Source: Conoideocrella luteorostrata
Lineage: Eukaryota > Ascomycota > Sordariomycetes > Hypocreales > Clavicipitaceae
Direction: 5' to 3'
DNA: 64,000 nucleotides
Assembly: GCA_032433595.1 (NCBI GenBank)
Contig: JASWJB010000138.1
Coordinates: forward strand, 1 to 64,000
Each line of letters begins with the position of its first letter. Position 1 is the first letter of the stretch. Under the pieces are notes generated by a model. The model ran no database searches. It saw only the letters and a program-made list of their open reading frames with translations, and was not told the origin of the DNA. The position numbers and the translations under genes were made by a program. Below, piece by piece: positions 60,566 through 64,000 of the stretch.

Positions 60566-61186
60566 GCTGGGAAAAATTACGGTTTACTGCATGAGAGCGA
60601 TATTTGGCTTGCTTTATATACGGGGAACGAAAACCCCCCCTGGTGAGCGACACGGTGAGCGACACGGTGAGCGACACAGTGAACACTGCCTGATGTTCTG
60701 TATTGTGCATGGTTGCGCACTCTCATTTGGAGTTTGGGTTGGCTGGCATAGCATATTTGCGACAAAGATACCTTGACTTTTATTTCTTTCCTTTTCCTTT
60801 TCCTTTTCCTCAAAGCTCTGCGTCTTTTGACATTAGACACTCGTTTGCTTATATAGGATGTTCTGGATCTGTGGAACTGGGTTCCGGATCTGAGAGAGGA
60901 TGGTGTGCAACCTGCAGCCACCTACGGAGTAGAGAGAATGAAGCAATGACATGATATACATTTTGTCGCTTGATATGCGCTGGTAGAAGTGAAACTCATT
61001 GTACACGTAAAACGCTTGGCTTTCTAGAAGGCATTTAGAGTTGTGGCGTACCTGTCAGGACCGTGCATTCGCAGGATCCACCCGATCTGTCAGCCTTTCT
61101 TTCCATCCAGCTTCAGCCCACCTACTCACTCATCTTCTCTTCTTGCTCTGTCTGACCATTCATCAACGACCAAGGCCTGTTGCATC
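60566..61186. other. Spacer with a 12-bp tandem repeat
   Basis: 621 bp between the glycosyltransferase-like gene and TAF7. Three exact GGTGAGCGACAC units lie at 60642-60677, a TTTTCC pyrimidine repeat at about 60787-60811, and a TACGGAGTA element near 60924. The end is CT-rich, the likely TAF7 leader. Confidence 0.6.
60642..60677. repeat. 12-bp tandem repeat GGTGAGCGACAC, three units
   Basis: Three exact copies in the 3' flank of the glycosyltransferase-like gene, preceded by a C-run and followed by a degenerate fourth (AGTGAACACTGC). Confidence 0.9.
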
Positions 61187-62749
61187 ATGGCGGCACCTGA
61201 GCCCGACCCGGGCGGCGCGGCAGCTGAAATGCCCAAACCCAAACTCAAAATCAACGTTAGTCGCTCAACGTCCCTTGTCAACGACGCCGCCGCCGCCGCT
61301 GCCACCTCTGCCCATACTGTCCTAGTAGCATCCGCAACGCCCATCGAAGTTACGCGCAAGGTTAAGTTGAAAGTGACATCCTCACAACCACCTACTCCAG
61401 CCACCGAAAAGGCACCCGCTCCCGCCAAAACAAAAGCCGGCCGTCAGACAAAACCGAGCCAGAAGCTCGTGGAAAGCAGAAAACGACCGATCGACGATGA
61501 CGAGGACCTGCCTCTGTCCCACACAGTCGGGTCCAGAGCTAACCAAGTAGCAGCGGCAGCAGCGGTGCCCAAGATCAAGATCCGGCCGGGGCTCAAACCG
61601 GCTAGCACGCAGGTAGTGCTCAAGCCGCGAGGGCGCCCGCCGCTTCACCCGCCTGGAGATGGGTACGACTCCGAGGCGAGCGATCGAGAGATAGACCCGG
61701 CTATTGAGGAGCAGTTCATCCTGCGAATGCTCCCTGGCGAGCACTGCGACTACGTGCGTACGTGTATGGAGACGGGCAAGATCGGCATCCCGCGCGGCCA
61801 GGGCGGCGCAGACATCACCATGAAGTTCTTTGATGAGGAGTCGCGAAGGGCCGTCGTGACAGTCAAGGGCCAGCCCTTTGCGGGCGTCATGGTTGACCTG
61901 CCCACCATTACGGAGTCGATGAAGACGTGGGATCGCAAGTCATTTATGAAATCCGCGGATATCTGCCAGATGCTGCTGGTATTTCAGCACGCCAAGAACG
62001 AGGACGAGGCGAAGCGAGCGCCGCTCCCTCCCATGATAGACAACCACTTCCGATGGCCGCATGGCGTGACGCCCCCGATGCACGACTGCGTGAACCGTCG
62101 CTTTGCTAAGACCATCAGCCGCAAGGAAATCGAAGACAAGGAAGCCGAAGTCGAACGCCTGCTTATTGAAGACGCTAAAGCCGCCTCCACCAAGTGGGAA
62201 TGGGTGGATGACCGGCCAGAGGGCGAAATGGACGTTGATGCCGACGAAGATGCTGAGGGTGAAATAGAGGAGACAATGGAATACTTTGACGGCACTACGA
62301 CCCAAGGCGACGGCGAAGACATGTTTGGTGACGATGATCTGGAGGCTGATCTGGAGGCTGCCTTTGCGGATGAGCTCATGGCCGAAACCCCAGCTACAGG
62401 GATGGAGATCACGACTCCTATGACAACCACGCAAGTCGGGACTCCCGCGCCAGTTATCCAGGAGAGCATCGAGAATGACGAGTCCGAAGAAGAGGAGGAC
62501 GACGATGATGACGATGACGATGATGATGACGACGACGACCTGGATGAAGATGAGCGCGCTCAGCGCGACGAGGAGCAAGGTGTGAAGGACATCATCCACG
62601 ACATGGAGAAGCAGCTGGCAAGGAGGATCGCGGATTTGGAGAAGACACAGAACAAGATTTTGAGGGTACGCCTCGAAAATCAAATCAAGCAGTTGAAGTC
62701 AGAGATTGAGCTGAAGAAGGGCTCGATTGGTATAGAGGTTGATGATTGA
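61187..62749 (+). CDS. TAF7: TFIID subunit TAF7
   Basis: TBP-associated factor that pairs with TAF1 in TFIID and restrains its activity. Single exon, 520 residues from the first in-frame ATG (61187); the frame extends upstream without another ATG. The N-terminal 160 residues are Ala/Pro/Lys-rich with short basic motifs (KPKLKINV, RKVKLKV, KPRGRPP, an AT-hook-like core). The TAFII55 domain (about 165-330) carries IEEQFILRMLPGEHCDYVR, KFFDEESRRAVVTVKGQPFAGVMVDLPTITESMKTWD and ADICQMLLVF, then RWPHGVTPPM. An acidic tail has a run of 14 or more Asp (around residues 440-453) encoded by GAT/GAC repeats. A final coiled coil (EKQLARRIADLEKTQNKILRVR) closes the protein. The acidic run also creates a long open frame on the other strand, which is not a gene. 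Confidence 0.93.
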   Translation: MAAPEPDPGGAAAEMPKPKLKINVSRSTSLVNDAAAAAATSAHTVLVASATPIEVTRKVKLKVTSSQPPTPATEKAPAPAKTKAGRQTKPSQKLVESRKRPIDDDEDLPLSHTVGSRANQVAAAAAVPKIKIRPGLKPASTQVVLKPRGRPPLHPPGDGYDSEASDREIDPAIEEQFILRMLPGEHCDYVRTCMETGKIGIPRGQGGADITMKFFDEESRRAVVTVKGQPFAGVMVDLPTITESMKTWDRKSFMKSADICQMLLVFQHAKNEDEAKRAPLPPMIDNHFRWPHGVTPPMHDCVNRRFAKTISRKEIEDKEAEVERLLIEDAKAASTKWEWVDDRPEGEMDVDADEDAEGEIEETMEYFDGTTTQGDGEDMFGDDDLEADLEAAFADELMAETPATGMEITTPMTTTQVGTPAPVIQESIENDESEEEEDDDDDDDDDDDDDDLDEDERAQRDEEQGVKDIIHDMEKQLARRIADLEKTQNKILRVRLENQIKQLKSEIELKKGSIGIEVDD

Positions 62750-63185
62750 GCGGTCGGAAGGGACGAAACCCCATCAATTGACCAATTTTTTTTTGGTAAT
62801 AGCGCCCTGTTTACTTTTACATGTATATATTTTTTTTGGACTTGACACTTGGCTGTAACGAGTGCATCGTGTGGCGTGGGTTGGTAAAAACAAAAAACAA
62901 GGACATGGGGTCTTCATCAGACAAAACAAATCAGGCGTTAGAGGCATGATATCCATGAGCAGGAATCGTTTACTATCCATCTTTTAATACTTCTTTTCCT
63001 TCATGCTTTTCTCAACTTACTCCGTACAAAATGATCGTCTTACTTGCCCCCTCCCTGACTGCTCCGGTCTCACTTAATACATATATTATACAACATGATT
63101 ATCTCACTTCGCCCCTAATTACTTTGTTGTCGCTCTTCCCTACATGCATAACTACATACATACATATATACATACAACAACACCA
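62750..63185. other. Convergent spacer between TAF7 and the last gene
   Basis: 436 bp between facing stop codons, AT-rich, with T-runs near 62786 and 62830, one CTCCGTA element near 63020 and a TACATA microsatellite around 63152-63178. Probably only 3' UTRs. Confidence 0.5.
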
Positions 63186-64000
63186 TCATCGCATGTCCCC
63201 CTCTCCTGAACTCTGGCTCAACGATCGCACCGCACACTCTACCCTCCTCACCAGAACATCCTCCACCGTCGCCGTGACGTCCGCCCACAGCACATCCTCA
63301 CAAAACGCCTCTAGCGTCTGCGGTACTGCCCTCGGACTGCGATCCTTCTTCCCCTTGTCCCTAATCCTCCTTTGTATCGCCTTTTGCAGAAATACCGCCA
63401 TGCCAGGATCCCTTCTAGACTGCTTCTTCAAGTATCTCGCTGTGAATACCGCATCCGATAGTCCCGTGGTCTTGTGATCGAGATGCCACCTCTTGGTGGA
63501 TTTGATCGTCTCCCTTATGCGATTGTGTATATCGGCCCGCGAGATATTTACTGTAACGACGCCAAAAAAAAGTTTAAAAAAATTAGCGTATACACACACA
63601 TACGATTGATTGTTAATCGGGACCGTCTTCGGGTGAAGAAAGCAATGACCAACCATTACCAACAGCTCGAGCAACCTCCTCTGCGGCCCCTTCACAAGCC
63701 TCCCTCTGCGTCTTCACAGCCGCAAGCACAGCATTCGCCTCCGTCAAAGTTGGCAGTCTGTCCATCTTGCGAGATAGCTCTGCCAATAGGCCCTTCAGCT
63801 TGTCCATCTCGCTCTTCACGTCTGCTACTTCTCGCCTGCACTCCTTCAACTCAAGCCTGTCTTCTGCCCGTAACTGACTGCCAGCGTCGGTAGCTGCCCG
63901 CACAGCGAGAATTTCAAGCCACAGCTTTTCCATACGACTTTCGTTTTGTTGGCGGAATGCATCATTCGTGTGTGTTGTCTTGGACAGCTGCCTAAGGTCA
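63186..64000 (-). CDS. Unrecognised coiled-coil protein, 3' part (5' end beyond window)
   Basis: The minus-strand reading frame is open from the window edge (64000) and continues outside, so the start is missing. The visible N-terminal part (about 125 residues) is helical and charged (KLWLEILAVRAATDAG, RLELKECRREVADVKSEMDK, LKGLLAELSRKMDRL), a likely coiled coil. An intron of about 73 nt (63551-63623) has a clear acceptor (TTACAG at 63551) but a weak donor; GTCCCG at 63623 or GTTGGT at 63653 both keep the frame. The last exon (63186-63550) encodes 120 residues: NISRADIHNRIRETIKST, HKTTGLSDAVFTARYLKKQ, FLQKAIQRRIRDKGKKDR, EAFCEDVLWADVTATVEDVL. I do not recognise the family. Composition and splicing look like a real gene. 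Confidence 0.6.

Noticed and set aside
61940..62683. A 247-codon open frame antisense to TAF7
   Set aside because: It is a by-product of GC-rich wobble positions and the GAT/GAC repeat; the sense strand clearly encodes TAF7.

Overview
This is nuclear DNA of a filamentous ascomycete (Pezizomycotina; a Sordariomycete, perhaps Hypocreales, is my best guess, but the genus cannot be fixed from the sequence). The evidence is short introns (about 50-410 nt, mostly 50-150) with GTATGx/GTAAGT-type donors and CTAAC/CTGAC branch sites, Kozak-like CACCATGG starts, no operons, and fungal-specific families (DUF3405, fungal KIP2-type kinesin, VSB1-type transporter). Splice sites were set by eye; in each complete multi-exon model the exon lengths sum to a whole number of codons.

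Layout. 0.6-9.5 kb is a dense housekeeping block: RPL6 and mitochondrial HSP78 share a divergent promoter, then ARF1 and p24 protein EMP24 diverge across a 2-kb spacer. 10-20.9 kb holds a DUF3405 membrane protein, a membrane-anchored 'luciferase-fold' DUF5519 protein, CUS2 (U2 snRNP factor), RPN13 (proteasome ubiquitin receptor) and PSF1 (GINS replication complex). 22-29.6 kb holds a DUF829 hydrolase, an intronless bacterial-type histidine ammonia-lyase, an AT-rich decayed tract, and ADE17 (last two steps of purine synthesis). 33.8-45.5 kb holds gluconokinase, the branched-chain 2-oxoacid dehydrogenase E2, a VSB1-like SLC26/STAS/cNMP transporter and an STK19-domain protein. 52.4-64 kb holds a KIP2-type kinesin, a type II membrane glycosyltransferase-like protein, TAF7, and the 3' part of an unrecognised coiled-coil gene cut by the window end.

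The genes are mostly single-copy core functions (translation, proteostasis, vesicle traffic, splicing, replication, transcription, metabolism). I see no operon-like or biosynthetic cluster. The accessory part lies between the genes: long gene-poor tracts (29.6-33.8, 45.5-52.4 and 55.4-58.8 kb) are peppered with a short palindromic element built on TACTCCGTACGGAGTA. By eye I count about 45-50 copies of its 7-base arm, almost none between 13.5 and 30.4 kb. Small tandem arrays, two AT-rich blocks that look like decayed repeats, and an orphan exon-like relic complete the picture. I found no tRNA, rRNA, CRISPR array or intact transposon. The best leads are the palindrome family and the histidine ammonia-lyase with its possible non-AUG mitochondrial leader.
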